From assembly GCA_914767715.1 (NCBI GenBank), contig OU612075.1, forward strand, positions 19,528,001 to 19,592,000: a stretch of DNA of 64,000 nucleotides, written 5' to 3'. The stretch is from Membranipora membranacea (Eukaryota; Bryozoa; Gymnolaemata; Cheilostomatida; Membraniporidae). The position numbers and the translations under genes were made by a program. The stretch's first letter is position 1; every line of letters starts with the position of its first letter. Below, in pieces: positions 33,301-46,600 of this stretch. The notes under the pieces were generated by a model. That model searched no databases. It was not told the DNA's origin and worked only from the letters and a program-made list of their open reading frames with translations.

Positions 33301-34632
33301 GCATGTAGAGACACTTAGACAACACCGCTGATTCTGGCATTTACTCTGACCCATTATCTAAAGCCTCATCTTCAGGCAAAATTCAGGAGATATGTGAGAG
33401 TCCATACAACAGGAACGACTGCTCAAAAATAGTTGGCCAAACTCAACAAACAAACATTATTTGTTGGGTTAAATCTTTATTCATTGGGTATGCATTTAAA
33501 GTGCCTTCAACAGTGGTAAGAAGTGATCAAATTCAACTGTTGTAGCTGGCTTTTTATGGCATATATAATATTATTATTGAATAAAGAAGACATAAAGAAG
33601 CATTTAAAGTGCCTTCAACAGTGGTAAGAAGTGATCAAATTCAACTGTTGTAGCTGGCTTTTTATGGCATATATAATATTATTATTATTGAATAAAGAAG
33701 ACATAAAGAAGCATTTAAGTGCCTTCAACAGTGGTAAGAAGTGATCAAATTCAACTGTTGTAGCTGGCTTTTTATGGCATATATAATATTATTATTATTG
33801 AATAAAGAAGACATAAAGAAGCATTTAAAGTGCCTTCAACAGTGGTAAGAAGTGATCAAATTCAACTGTTGTAGCTGGCTTTTTATGGCATATATAATAT
33901 TATTATTATATATGCCATAAAAAGCCAGCCACAACAGTTGAATTTGATCACTTCTTACCACCGTTGAAGGCACTATAAATGCATACCCAATGAATAAAGA
34001 AGACACAGAGCCCTCTTATGTCTGCTCAGGGGGCTGACTATTGCTTTGTGAGGCTCTCATGCTCCCATTATGGAGTTCCAAACATGCCTGAGTTACTTAA
34101 CTTACTTATAGTACCATATCATTTTTTTTTTCAATTTAATTTTTTACAGTCCAAAAATCAACTTCATTTCATGGTCAGCCATCCGCCCTTCATTGATTTA
34201 TTGACAAGAAACTGATACACTGCAAGGTTGAAGAGGTCTTTTCGTACCAACAAAACCCAAGTGCCAATTCAAGTGTCCAAAAACAAAGTATCCAATAGCG
34301 CCCTCTCCATCCGTATCCAGTGAACCTCTTAAACCAACAATTAGCACTGATGGTTCATTCAGCTTCTGCTACAAGATGAAAATACAAAAAACTCTCAAGC
34401 TGTACACAAATATCAAATCCATTATGCTTGTCTTATTGCCCATCATGTGTTTCATTGCTATATCCTCAAATTTTGCCGAGACATGCTTCCTTGTTTCATG
34501 ATTTGCTGATTTCGTGTTCAATGTGTGCAACATACCATCAGAAAACCTTCTCCGATCCTAGCTGACTTTTCAACAAAGTCATTTCCATATATAAGGGACC
34601 TTTGATTTTTGTATCCTATCACTAGCTTATCC
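27392..34632 (-). CDS. NHL-EGF gene, exons 12-22: second module, third EGF, microexon, GPI-type tail
   Basis: Exon 12 (34632-34547) contains DKLVIGYKNQRSLIYGNDF. Exon 13 is an NHL repeat (DGTHTAAHM ... FVESRSCARRIN ... VITWIG). Exon 14 has GEGRCGNGTLTLTHFGTRTA, exon 15 GIYVYPWEISQQGG, exon 16 SGPLTKKRSISQQHVFHS, exon 17 ITFYDFSYMYF, exon 18 NPEFSELLLLIDNSRGEIIV and exon 19 TAMWLTSTEVLVSDD. Each matches its first-module partner in order and phase. Exon 20 is a full six-Cys EGF (NPCRHLPCLYGIC ... CICNYKWGGRNC). A 15-nt exon (PLNII) and a tail exon ending SALIFILALTSYYLHLSICI follow. Donors at 34547 and 32014 (GTTTTC, GTTTGA) are weak. Confidence 0.78.
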
Positions 34633-37600
34633 CTGAGAACAAAAAATATTAAGTTATCAAGTCTTCTTCGTGAGATATGTGACTCTGATTGGCTTGAGAA
34701 TAATATGGATGTTGTTAGGAATGCAATGGGAAATACTCTCAGCAATGGAACACAAATCCAAAGGATGGTTTTCAAGCCTCACATATTGATTAATTAACCA
34801 ATGATATTACAATAAGTGAGATGAATTCAAGGTTTTGCTATTATTCTTGTTAATTATTTTGACTTTTTTAATGGTATTCAGTTTAATTTAAAATATTGGT
34901 ATAGATTGATATTCTGCATGTGGCCCAATTTCAACAGAATTCTTTCAAAAAAATGACAACTTTTGATTGATCACTGTATCTTCTCACCTGATAGTACAGG
35001 TGTCTCCTCTCCATCCTGAGTTACATATACAAGTGAATCTATTGGTGTTCCACCATTGCTGCATAGCCCCACGACTATTGCATTTATTGCTACTGGAGAT
35101 AACTGTAAAAAAGGCATAATTGTCAAACCAGAGGTTTAATGTAAATATTAAATAATAAGGCTTTGACTGGAAAGATAGCTTTGGGTTTTAATCACCAAAG
35201 ATGGATAATTTAATATCAATATTTGATATCGAATCTTCCAAGTGATTTACACAAGTGGTCAGAACATTAGCCAACAAATGATCTGCTACAACACAGAGTT
35301 CTGCTGTTGATCGGTTATGAATTAAAAAAAACATACAAAAAGGGTATATAAACACTGTAACAGGCTGAGCCTAAACAAGAGATGACACAATTTTTCTGAG
35401 TCCTGCAGACCCTTGACCCCTGCCCGGACAGTGTTGGGGTATATATGTTTAATTGCTTATTTACGATACCTCATCAATTTAATCATAACTTTGAATCATT
35501 GATGATGGAAAATATACTAAGTCAAACATTCTTACGGATAGCTGCTCAAAAGTAAAAAATCAACTACATCTGAACAATATACGCTACTGACTTAGAATCA
35601 TCTCAGTATGAACTGATATTAATTTTGCTGGCACAGTACTAGCATGAAATAACTTACGCCGATCACAATTTGGCCCATCATAGCCCATGACGCATATGCA
35701 ATGGACATCTCCCGACCCTGAATCATAACAATTGGGTCCACCAGGGGCGTCCAAACACTTACTACATTTCTGGTCAAACACCTGAATATTTTGGTTGACT
35801 AAAAATAATTGAAAATTAATAAAAAATATGATACAATACATTTACAAATTATTTTGTTTGTTTGTTTGTTTGGCTGATGACCACAGCACCATAATAGATA
35901 TAACACATAACATTCTATTCAAAGTACTAAATAAGCTTAACAATGGCCTCAAGGGATTTTGACTCTTTACTTGCTAGCAATTTATAATTAAATTCATTAG
36001 AACAGGCTAAGGGAAATCTCCATTTAGTGTTGTGAAAGAATAGACTTCTGTTTTTATGTTTTTGGTCGAACTGAACCTTGTCATATTCAAGATCTGGTGT
36101 AGTATTGTAATTGTCCCCTGTACAAAACATCACCAAACCACTAAAAATGTTGTAGACTGTCCAGGGAAAACTTAATAACATGGATAGGCCTATTTTAACA
36201 ACCCCCCCCCCCCCCCGAATTGTAAAATAACTCCTTTATTGTTAACCGCCCAATCCTATGATGTAGTGTTCCCCTAAATTTGACTGTCCTATCCTGCACA
36301 TCCAAAACCATGACGTATGTACGCAGTTTATGATAGGGGGAAAGCTTTCAATAGGCATGTTCTTATCATAAACTGTCCCCAGGGCCAGTATTGTACAGCG
36401 ATTGTTTATTCCTGGGGACAGTTTACAAAACAACACGGGCATGGAAAAATTGTCTTCAGGACAGATTCACAGTCATGACATAGATACACTGATGAATATT
36501 CATAGAAATGGGGAACAAATCTTAATCTGAGGCCTGAACAAACAAGTGGCAAATATATGTACGATGGCTGGAAACAATTTTACAACTTTGCTTGGTCCAA
36601 AAATTCAGTAATGCTACATCCTACCACTTGTAGATATTTGTCAAGTAGCTTGCCTGAATGTTTAGATAGTTACTGGGATGTGAGCCAATGCATAATGTAA
36701 AAGCTGCAAACATTTTAGCTTCATCATTAAATTAGTTTCACCAAGTTACCAACTGATGTAATTTCTCCATTTATAGGCATAGTTCATATCCATGCATAAA
36801 TACAATGAATAATTTTCAAAACAAATAATATAGGCTTGAAATAAAAGTTCTAGGCTGCCCGTACAACTAAAAACTCTGATCTGCTTTCAATAATCTACTA
36901 GTTGCAATAGTAGCATACAGTCTCTGAAATATGACTATCGATTGCTTATGATATGCGTTATATACATAAAGTCAACATACTGAATGTTATATCATAGATC
37001 CTCCATGATAATATATCCACTGCAAGAGCAGCCAGGATTTCCCCTCCCATCCACATTGTGCTCATCAACCTTTTGAATATACAACTGAAATTCTCATTTG
37101 TAATAATATAACCATGGGTAGATTTGCAGTATTTCTTAACACTACCTGAAACAAAAAACAAGATTATGTGCAAAACACGGAACCATCGTCCTGAGTCCTT
37201 AGATTTAACAGTCAAAGACGAATGGACAATGTTTTACCTGTGTCAGTATTGGCTATAAACAATGCCCCTTGATCATGATCAGTGATCATCAGAAGTTCTT
37301 TGTAATGTGGATGTTGTGAAACATGACCATTCCCCTTTTCCATATACAGAGTTGAGCTTGTTATTCTGTGAACGGCTCCAGAATCAGCACCATGCTTTCT
37401 CAAGCTACAATATAAACCATATCGATAATGAGATGAAAAAGTCAGGCTGTCAACCAAACTGCTAGTGAAATGATAGAACAATTTGACACCATTACAATGA
37501 ATCTCAATCGCTGAATATTATTAAAATATTGCTAGACCTGGCATAGGTTCTGTTCCATTCTGACCATCACATTTGATATCTGAATGCTCTATTCCTGAAT

Positions 37601-40600
37601 GTAATGTAATGTAATATGTAATGTAATATGATGCAAACGGGAACAGGAAGAAGTCCTCAATATTTTAGTCAGGTAATAACATTCAACTTACCTGAATAGT
37701 TTGGTCACTTCGTACCCAGTGAAAAGATAATGGTCACGTGATTCTTGATGTTTGACTGTCATATTTGAAAAGTTATAGATAGTCACACCTGTAAAACATG
37801 ATCCAAATTAACTCAGATTCCATCTCCTTGAAATCAATGTAATTCCTGCTACGCTAGAGTAATAATGGTTAATTCTTTGGTTCACAATGAGTCAAAGACT
37901 CAAATTGAATGGCATCGGCAATTACTTGATATTGTCACAAAAAATACGAACAACAAACACTTATGTAAGCAAAATGGCGCTCGCACAGAATTCAATTATT
38001 TTAGTATTATACATTACAGTTTATAATTCTCACAATCTTTCAATCTACAATTGCCGAGTCGTAAAAATCTGAAGATCAATTACCTCGGTGAAAGATGTTC
38101 AGTGAAAAATGTACTGCTGATCATCAATCCTCAAGTTTTTCACCGCCCAACATAAAATTAAGGTGTAGAAAAATGCAGTTCCGAGGTTTTTGCTTCTGTA
38201 TAGTTATAAAACAATGATTTTGGCACACATAGCTAGATCTCTTAAAAACTTTGTGTTCTAAAATTTTAAAAAGTTTATTAAAAGTAGCTTCTACTCATAT
38301 GTATGGTATTTATATGATGCTTTAAATCCTTTTCTCACCATATTGCACCTTCTGATACACCAGCGACTCATCGTGGACACTCCTTGTAAGCATTCCAGCA
38401 TCCATACTATGAGAATGGAACGAACTCATTTGTTCACGGCTTGATAATCTCCTTCTGTTCCTTCCATTCCATGAATAAATGTAAAGTCCCTAAAGAAGAT
38501 GATAACAGCCTGAAATTCCTTGTCATCATTGGAAACTTGCTTGAAAACCATCAGGGGAGGATAGGGTACAGTAAACTATGACTTATCAGCTCTTCAGGGT
38601 TCACCTATCTACTGAGTTCAAAATGGGTCTGCTCACTCTTGAGGCAAGAGGGGGGGCAGAATTTCACATGACTTCAATGACTAGGATTTTGGATAGTCTA
38701 GGTTTGCCAATTTTTCTGAAAGGGGTGGCATAAAGGCACTGCCACCCTTTGGAAGCTAAGTGAAATGGCATCTTAACCCTATAATAACAAAAGTCAATGT
38801 CAGAATCAACTTGATAAAGCTCCTGTTTAATTTTTATTCTTTAATTATGCTAACCTTAACCGAGGATGTCTGTACTAAGCTTATAATGATCTTAGACAGA
38901 GCAGTTTTTAGAGTCTTACATAAGATCAAAGCTGTCAATCTTTTAACTTAAATATGAAACTAAAGGAGTTCAATTTTATAGTCCTGTCAAAAACTCAGTT
39001 CTCACTTAAACTTCTATAAAGAATCTTGAGCCACAAGGAATTTTTTATAAAAAATAAACTAGATTTCATGCAACGCAAATCTGAGTCCTAAACCCAAAAA
39101 GCTACACACGGCAGTCAAGACACGGTTCAATACCTAGGCTTCAGCATGAGCGTTTTTATTTGTGTGAGATCGTTCAAAAATGTTGCCCATAAATATGTTT
39201 TGTTAATCAGAATTAACACTGTTTGTACCACAAAAGAGCTCTGTGTTCTTAAACCATTTTTGTCTGGTTAACTTAAGATCAAGAATGATCAAATTTCCTG
39301 CATTCGACCACACAGTATGGAGCAAACTTAGTCTAGGTTTACTTTGTTGAATGACATCAACTCGCTTGATTTGTGTACTAGAGGAGCCACATCATGTGTG
39401 AAAATAGTATGTCTTTAAACAATATACTGTGGTAAGAAATGAATAACGTACATTAAAGTCGCCATCATGGCCGAAGTTGAGCCGATGAACTTAACTACCT
39501 CTCTTTAAGTAGAGCAATATTGGGGAATCATTGAACAGTGTTACCGTGCTCTCAGTTGTATCAATACGCTCAAATCATAAATGAGTTACGGATCTTATTT
39601 TAAAACATTGTCTTGGTTACAACAAATGGTAACAAGCCTGATGAAAAAAAAAATGCAACCTTTGGACTCTTTCTGATTTACAACTTTGCAACAAAAGTAA
39701 CTTTCATGCAAGCACAAAGTGAAAGTTTTATATGGGGCAGTTGTTGAACTCAAAAGCTTATATTGAGGCTACTTTCAGGATATGTACCAAATGAGCTTCC
39801 CAAACCATATATGTGTGCTGTATTACAATAGATAGAATATTCAAAGGTAATAACTCCTATTTTCGATATTGAATGTTGTTATGATACTTTGTTGTCAATA
39901 TGCCATATTGATATGCTAGTAAAATCGTGCTGCATTAATCCTGCACACAGAAAAATGATAGCGTTAGTTTGACGAACTGAAAGTATCATTATAATATTAT
40001 CGTCATTTTGGCTTCAAACATAGTTCAAACATATTTCATTATGACGCCAAACTAACGATATGAATGTATCATTGAATTTTGATTTTCATGCAGCCTTTCA
40101 TAACTCAGACATCGTTATGTTAACGATTTGTTAAGATTATTGTTTTCTTAGCGTTAAATATTTGTTGATTAAGTTCCTTTCATAGAATTATGTTTACAAT
40201 GTAGAAGGTGTATAGGCTGAGATGGCTATAAACTCATGAATGAAACTGGGACCATCTAATTTTACTAAACTCAAAAATTTAAATGGCTGTTTAAACTTTG
40301 AGTGATCTACTGGCAAGACTAGCAACATGTACACAGTTTGCTATTCCATTCACAGCTATATTCACCTTCTTTATACTGTAGGCAACAGTTTAGATAATGA
40401 AAGTTTTATGTATAGTCTAATAGAATAGAAATGATCCTCAGGGCGGAGAGATCCTGAAAGTCTCAGTTGGTCACTTCATTGCGTATCCAGCTGAAGTCTT
40501 CACAAAATTGTAGTTTGACCATACATGCAGGTAGTGGGTAGGTCAAATTTGCTTACACAATGCTTATACAGCTCATAATTAAATATTCGGTTTCGTAGGC

Positions 40601-43600
40601 GTGGTAGTAGCTATTAGAGTCTGTGCTGTAGAGGCGCCATTGGGACTCAACCTGGCCTAGCTCGCTGTTAGTGTTTGCCAAATGATGTTGTGCATAGTCT
40701 GGGCAGATACATGTGACTAAAGTATCTGCAATCAAAGAGTTAGTCCTATGAATTGTTATCCTTTTGCCTCGACATAACCATTTTTTTCTCCCCGGTCGAG
40801 ATCCAGTTATGCCAGCATACTGTTTTGTTGATATTTTCGGGCTGTGGGCAACGATAGGTTCGAAAATTACCTGTAAAGAGAGCAAATAACTCTGATTTTC
40901 TTCCTCTTGAACATTACAAGCCTATATATACATATCCTACTAATATCACAATGCATTTTGGGAAAGTCCAAAATCTCGATGTATCACACCAATGACAGAG
41001 TGACCTTTTGTATGGACCAGAATTATTGTGGGCATAGTGAAGAGGGGCCAAGAAGGCTTTAAGGTAAAAAGTAATTTAGTTAAATAGTTTAATTGCAGGA
41101 GTCAAGGCAAGAGCAGCACAAAATTAAATTTAGACTTTTAAAATGAGTCAGAGTGCATGAAACCATAAGCCAGTTTTTAGTTTAAAAAACAGATGAGGAA
41201 TGACTAGTGGTGTTGAGTCAGCTTACGTTTCCGGGTGCATCTTCCAGGTGTCTGTCACATGTCCATCTCTATAACTACACTAACCATTTCTGTTTCTTTC
41301 TCAGCACAGGGGCGTCTGAAAAATAAATTAAATAAGTCGCAGTCAATCTTTAACCATCTTCATTTCAAAATTTGTGAGGCGTGGGCCTACATTTTTGTGT
41401 TGGAATTACCTCCCGTGAAAAAGTTAAGACAAGAAGACTTTGTGATTAGAAAACTTTTAGGCCTATATTCATTCATCTACACTCAAAACAGTCAAAGAAA
41501 TACTCTTACAAGACATCGCATAAAATATTTTCAAAATTTATCAGTTGCCAAATTGAGACAAGGGTAAGTGGCTGTCCAAGGTTTATTCACACTTTATCCG
41601 CAGGACTCCAGAAAAATAGCGGATGAGTTTCTAAATTGAGATCACCCTCAGGATAACATACTCTAGACACAAAATTAAATTGAAACAAGACAACTTTGAG
41701 ATTAGAGAATTTTTAGGCCTATGATAAATCATCTACACTCAAAACAGGACATATATGTAGCTTGGGCAGGATGTCGGGGGTGGGTAGTGGGGAAAGGGGA
41801 ACCCCGCTCCCCAACCAACCCCGAAAGCCTGCCCAGGCTAACATATATGCATGAAAAAGATCAAATTTGATGTGAGATCCCCTCTAGCATTATGCATATC
41901 GAGATGACTGACTTTCAAAGTTTATCAGTTGATGAATTGAAACAATGGCAAGTGGCTGTCCAGGGTTTATCCACACTTTATCCACAGGAGTCCAGACAAA
42001 ATGGCAAATGAGTCTATAATCAAAACCACCCTCAGGATTTTATACTCTAGACACGAATGAAAATCAGGGAGGATTGGAGGGGTCAGAGGAAAATTTTGTT
42101 GCGAATTCATCCTCGTCAGGCCATGGCGAGGCATAGACGAGAGACTTTTCAAAGTGAGTCAACGGTGCACAAAATCATCAGGCAGTTTAACCTCACAATT
42201 TAGATGGGGGATGACTGGTTTGTTGTCAGCTTACCTTTCCAGGTGCATCTTCCAGGTGTCTATCAAGAATCACTCTCCGTTACCACTTTCTATTTCTTTC
42301 TCTGAATGAGGGCATCTGAAAAATAATAAATAATAATTTTTTTTAATAGCTGCAATTAATTAAACCTTAATTTTAAAACCCACATATGTTGTTAGCCAGC
42401 ATAGTCCATGTTCTATACTCTCAAAGAGTATGCATAAAAAATGTACTGACAGTTTTTTTATGATTTTCGATCACTGTAATGTGTCATGAAATGATTTGAT
42501 TTGGTGGTAGGTATGATGCTACCTGACGTTATTCTACATGTCCAATTTTGTACATGTCCAATTTTGAGACTCCGGTGTCACCATGTGTGGATAAGTTGAC
42601 ATCAAACGAAAGTGCTGACTTTATTGGTTAGAAAAGCATTCAGAATCTCTATTTCAGGATGACGTAGGGGCGAAGCTTATCCTACATTTATCCAGTTACT
42701 ATATTTTGCAGCGATATCTGTTGCTGATTCTTCCCCATGAAATACTTTTTAGAATTTTGCAACTTAAACTATTTCAGAGGAGAAATCAGCATCAGATATT
42801 TCAAGCAGGCATGCATAGACCTAGTATTTGCAATAATACAAACTCCGACCGCATTTCATGCTAAGTAAATGTAAGTAAGTAAACTTTTTTCCCACCAACA
42901 GTCAGCACTCATGCCTCTTTCTCACAGGATGGTCACAGGGGTTTGTAACTTGGACCTAAAGGTGTGATCATACATAAGAATCCACATCTTAGGATGCTTA
43001 CACTCACAGCCCCTGCAATTACTAACCCTCCATCTGCCACAACCTAGATCAAGCTTGATCCAATTTCCCTGCATTTAGGTTTTGAGCCGGAAGCTCACCA
43101 GTATATTGGGAAAAACCGGACTGCGAGCAAATTGCATCAAACCTGTTCTACCCAAGCCCCACATCCTTTATTTGGGGTGAAATATATTTTACTCACAGTT
43201 TTCTAGGCTGTTTCAGTCACCAGTTACAATCGTCATGTCCCAGATAAAGTCAAATCCTATGTTGACACTAAGCCCCTCACACCTTCAACGATTGCCATTA
43301 AATCAGGATCATTTGATAACGAGTCACTGGGTTAAGCTTGCGCCGACAGTGTTGGCAGACTTACAAAATCTAAAATAGAAAAGATGTGAGGTTCATAATC
43401 AGTCTAGTACTTATGGATGAGTTATCAACATCACAATGTTTAGTAAGAGGAAGCAAAAGTAAACATAATATAAAGGTTTTAACCCGGCCGACGAGAGACA
43501 CTGTGATTACCAGCTAAGCGCTATGGTTTAAGATCATCTTAACTCTCACCCTCAAATCATGCAAGCTCAACAGGTCAGCATATGGATCTGGAAGCAGATA

Positions 43601-46600
43601 TTAATAATTGGCAGCTGATCTAGTATATTACGCTATCGAAGACAGTACTCCACAGTAGTACAACAGGGGTTAAATTAATAGCTTGAGTGACATTTATAGT
43701 GAGTACATTTATATCAACAAAAGTGAAAAAGTCCATGCAAAGATGGTCATGTACTGTACATGACCATCTCTGCATGGACTTTTTCACTTTGGTTGATAAA
43801 AATGATAAGAGATTACCCGTGACAGTTGAACAGTAGGCCTAAAACTGACTCCCCTAGGACAGTATCTTATCTTGGTGGGTGAGATTTATTTTGGATAGCA
43901 GTGAGTGTGATTGTGTAGCTCTTTTTTAGTTTTTATTATCACAAGACTCACTCAAAGACCATCAAGAGGCATGAGACGGTCTGAGAAAAAAATTACTCCT
44001 TGGTCTGGCAAGTCATTCAAGCTGGTTAGCAATAGAATAGTAAGGTAGGTGACAGTGTTGAATGATTGGGCCAATAAGTTTGCTCACCAGAAATAATGGC
44101 CAGTAACTATTTAGACTAATGCCAATGCAATTGGCCAGTAGAGTAGTTTGTTAGTAGTAGCCAAGCCTAGGGAATAGTGCTATGTTGCTCCATTGATTTG
44201 TGCAGTTGCTAGATAAGATGTTATTCTTTCACTCACTTTTCACCTACTAGGAATAACTCATTTCCCATACACTCAACTGTCTGCAGATGCTTATGAGTTG
44301 GAATAAATTTCTTTTCTCAGAATATTTTACTTCCAAATTCTTCTTCACAACAAATAAATGCAAAAACCGGAATCGCTATAATCTTCCCAAGGTTCCACTG
44401 CAACTTTTTGAATTAAATGAAAGAACCCCCTACTTCCTTCAATAAAATTACTAATTTTGGAATTAGGGCTATGACAGAGCGGAAAAGTTTGAATAAATCT
44501 GAAATTGATAAACAGCCACCTTACTGCAATTTTATCCTGTTATTGCCTGCCTGACATTCACATCACAAGTAAAAGAAGTAAAGATAATTATCTACAAAGT
44601 AGCAATACCAAAGAACTGCTGAATATATCCTGATTAACATGCAAGAAGAAGAAAACATTTCATAATAAATAAGATAGATAGATGCATCTAAAGGATGACT
44701 ACAAGTCTACTAGTACTATCAACAACATGGATGGATTGAAGATGGGAAGAACCAATGAGTGACTGGAACTGGCAGTACTTCTTGATATGACCAGCACTTC
44801 CAAAGGTAGGTCCTGTTATAAAATGGTTAGAATTGATTAAAAACAGTAGGCCTAGGTCACTTCTAGGTGCTCCACTCACTGATTAGGCCTAGCTAGTACT
44901 TATCATGTATTAAACTGTGTCAGGGTTAAACTTTCTATTTGAACCTACCTTTGATCTCTCTCTCTCTGCGTATAGGCTTGACCAGTCTGCTTTCATCCTT
45001 TCATAGACAATGGTTGACAGTGAGTAAGCGCTGTTATACTATCAGTGTGAGGCCCAAGCCTACTCAGAGAATGTAAAATCAGAGAGTTTTTCCGGCTTGT
45101 TTTTTCACAGCCAATATCTTTATTTTAGATAAGCTTGAATATGCAATCAACTGTCTGTAAGGACACAATATGTGAAAAGCAGTTGCTTCACCTCTTTCTT
45201 CTTGAAAAGCTGGAAGCTTATTATCCCATTGGTTGTTGGTTGATTGTGAAACATTACGCATGCATGAATCATGTTTTCTCAAGAGTTCCAGAGTCTTCTA
45301 GCTTGGATCAGATCTAAAGTATGATAAGCTAGATATAGGCCTTCATACTTTCCTCTCAACAACCTTCATTGCCATTCTCATGTTTGCATTCATTATGGTC
45401 ATTTGGCTAACATAATAAGTTTTTTTCTGCATTTAGTTGGCAAGGAACCTAGCTATCCCTGATAATGTCTCTCATGTTATGGCTGTCACCTATGATTGGA
45501 GCAGGATGTGGATAGTTGACAACCCTGGCCTTGAATGGAGAACTGACAGCCTCAAAGTCGTTATCACTAGCCCTAAGGAGGTGACTATTATTGATATGGA
45601 CTTGGTCCTGCTATTCATTCTATCACATTGTAAAATAACATTTGAATTATTGGCCCTGATCAGCTATTTGTTTTTCCCTCTTTACCTCCTAATAGTGATC
45701 TTCAAACTAAATGGGTCTAAGACCTTGGCTTTCCATGTCCAGTCTTAGTGTCAACACCACAGTATTGCTGTTTGGTCCCTTGCGTTAGTTACTTAATAAA
45801 TATAAAAACGTCTTGATCACTGCTGTAGCTTGACCAATGAAGCCAGCTAGCCATAGTCTACTAAGCATTGATGTCTTTTCGTGTCCAGGCTTAGTGATGC
45901 TACCTCAGTGTTGGGGTTTGGTCCCTTGAGCAAGTTACTTCACGGATAAAAAGTGTTTCAATCGTCACTACAGTTTGACTGATTAGACCTGCTTATCTTT
46001 AGCATTGATGCCAATCCATATCCATTTGTTCCCATATCAGCATATGCATTTGGTCTCATATGCAAATTATTTTTTTCATGGATCAAAAAACATCTCATTC
46101 TCAGTTCAATTTCAAACAATGAGACCAGCTTCCTTCATAGCGTTGACTACAAAACACTGTTTTTAGCGTTATCTCCTTAGCGTGGCAATTTTTGTAATGT
46201 ACATGTACCATTTGTTATGATTGGCTTAAATGTAAAGTGTCTTTATCGAATCAGTTTTATGCGTATAAGATAATATGTATTGTGAAACTAGAGTTCCCCC
46301 TTTTTTTGCAGTTTTGGCTGGAATCAGAACGCTTGGAAGGGAAGCACACTGCCGAGGGAGACAAGATCAGATTACTCAGCTGATGAATCAGATGACAGGA
46401 AAAGGTTAGCATCTATGTTAACTATGTACATTATAGTAAAATATGATACATGGCAAATCCTAGTAATTGAGCGTCTAAAAACAGTGGCACTAGATGCAAC
46501 TAAAAAGAATTGGGTGCTTTTCTTGTCTATTAAATTTCTCTGGACCTAACCATTTTCAATTTTCTGTTTGGTTTTAATTAATGAATATGTATGAGTGTAT

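Noticed and set aside
34518-34775. Apparent signal peptide (KTILWICVPLLRVFPIAFLT) suggesting a second gene start
   Set aside because: The first codon is TTG, not ATG, with a TGA just upstream. A strong acceptor at 34633 lies inside the frame and joins the previous EGF exon in phase 2, so the hydrophobic part is intronic.
36200-36218. Poly-C run, and a similar poly-G run at about 8541-8554
   Set aside because: Simple homopolymers with no associated structure; possibly assembly-sensitive.
39970-40060. CGTTAGTTT ... AAACTAACG inverted words
   Set aside because: Only about nine bases pair, with poor extension, so not called an element.
40553-40885. 110-codon minus-strand frame with a good acceptor (VIFEPIVAHSPKISTKQYAG)
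   Set aside because: Considered as the missing exon or an EGF variant. No donor gives the required phase, and similarity to exons 6 and 16 is too weak.
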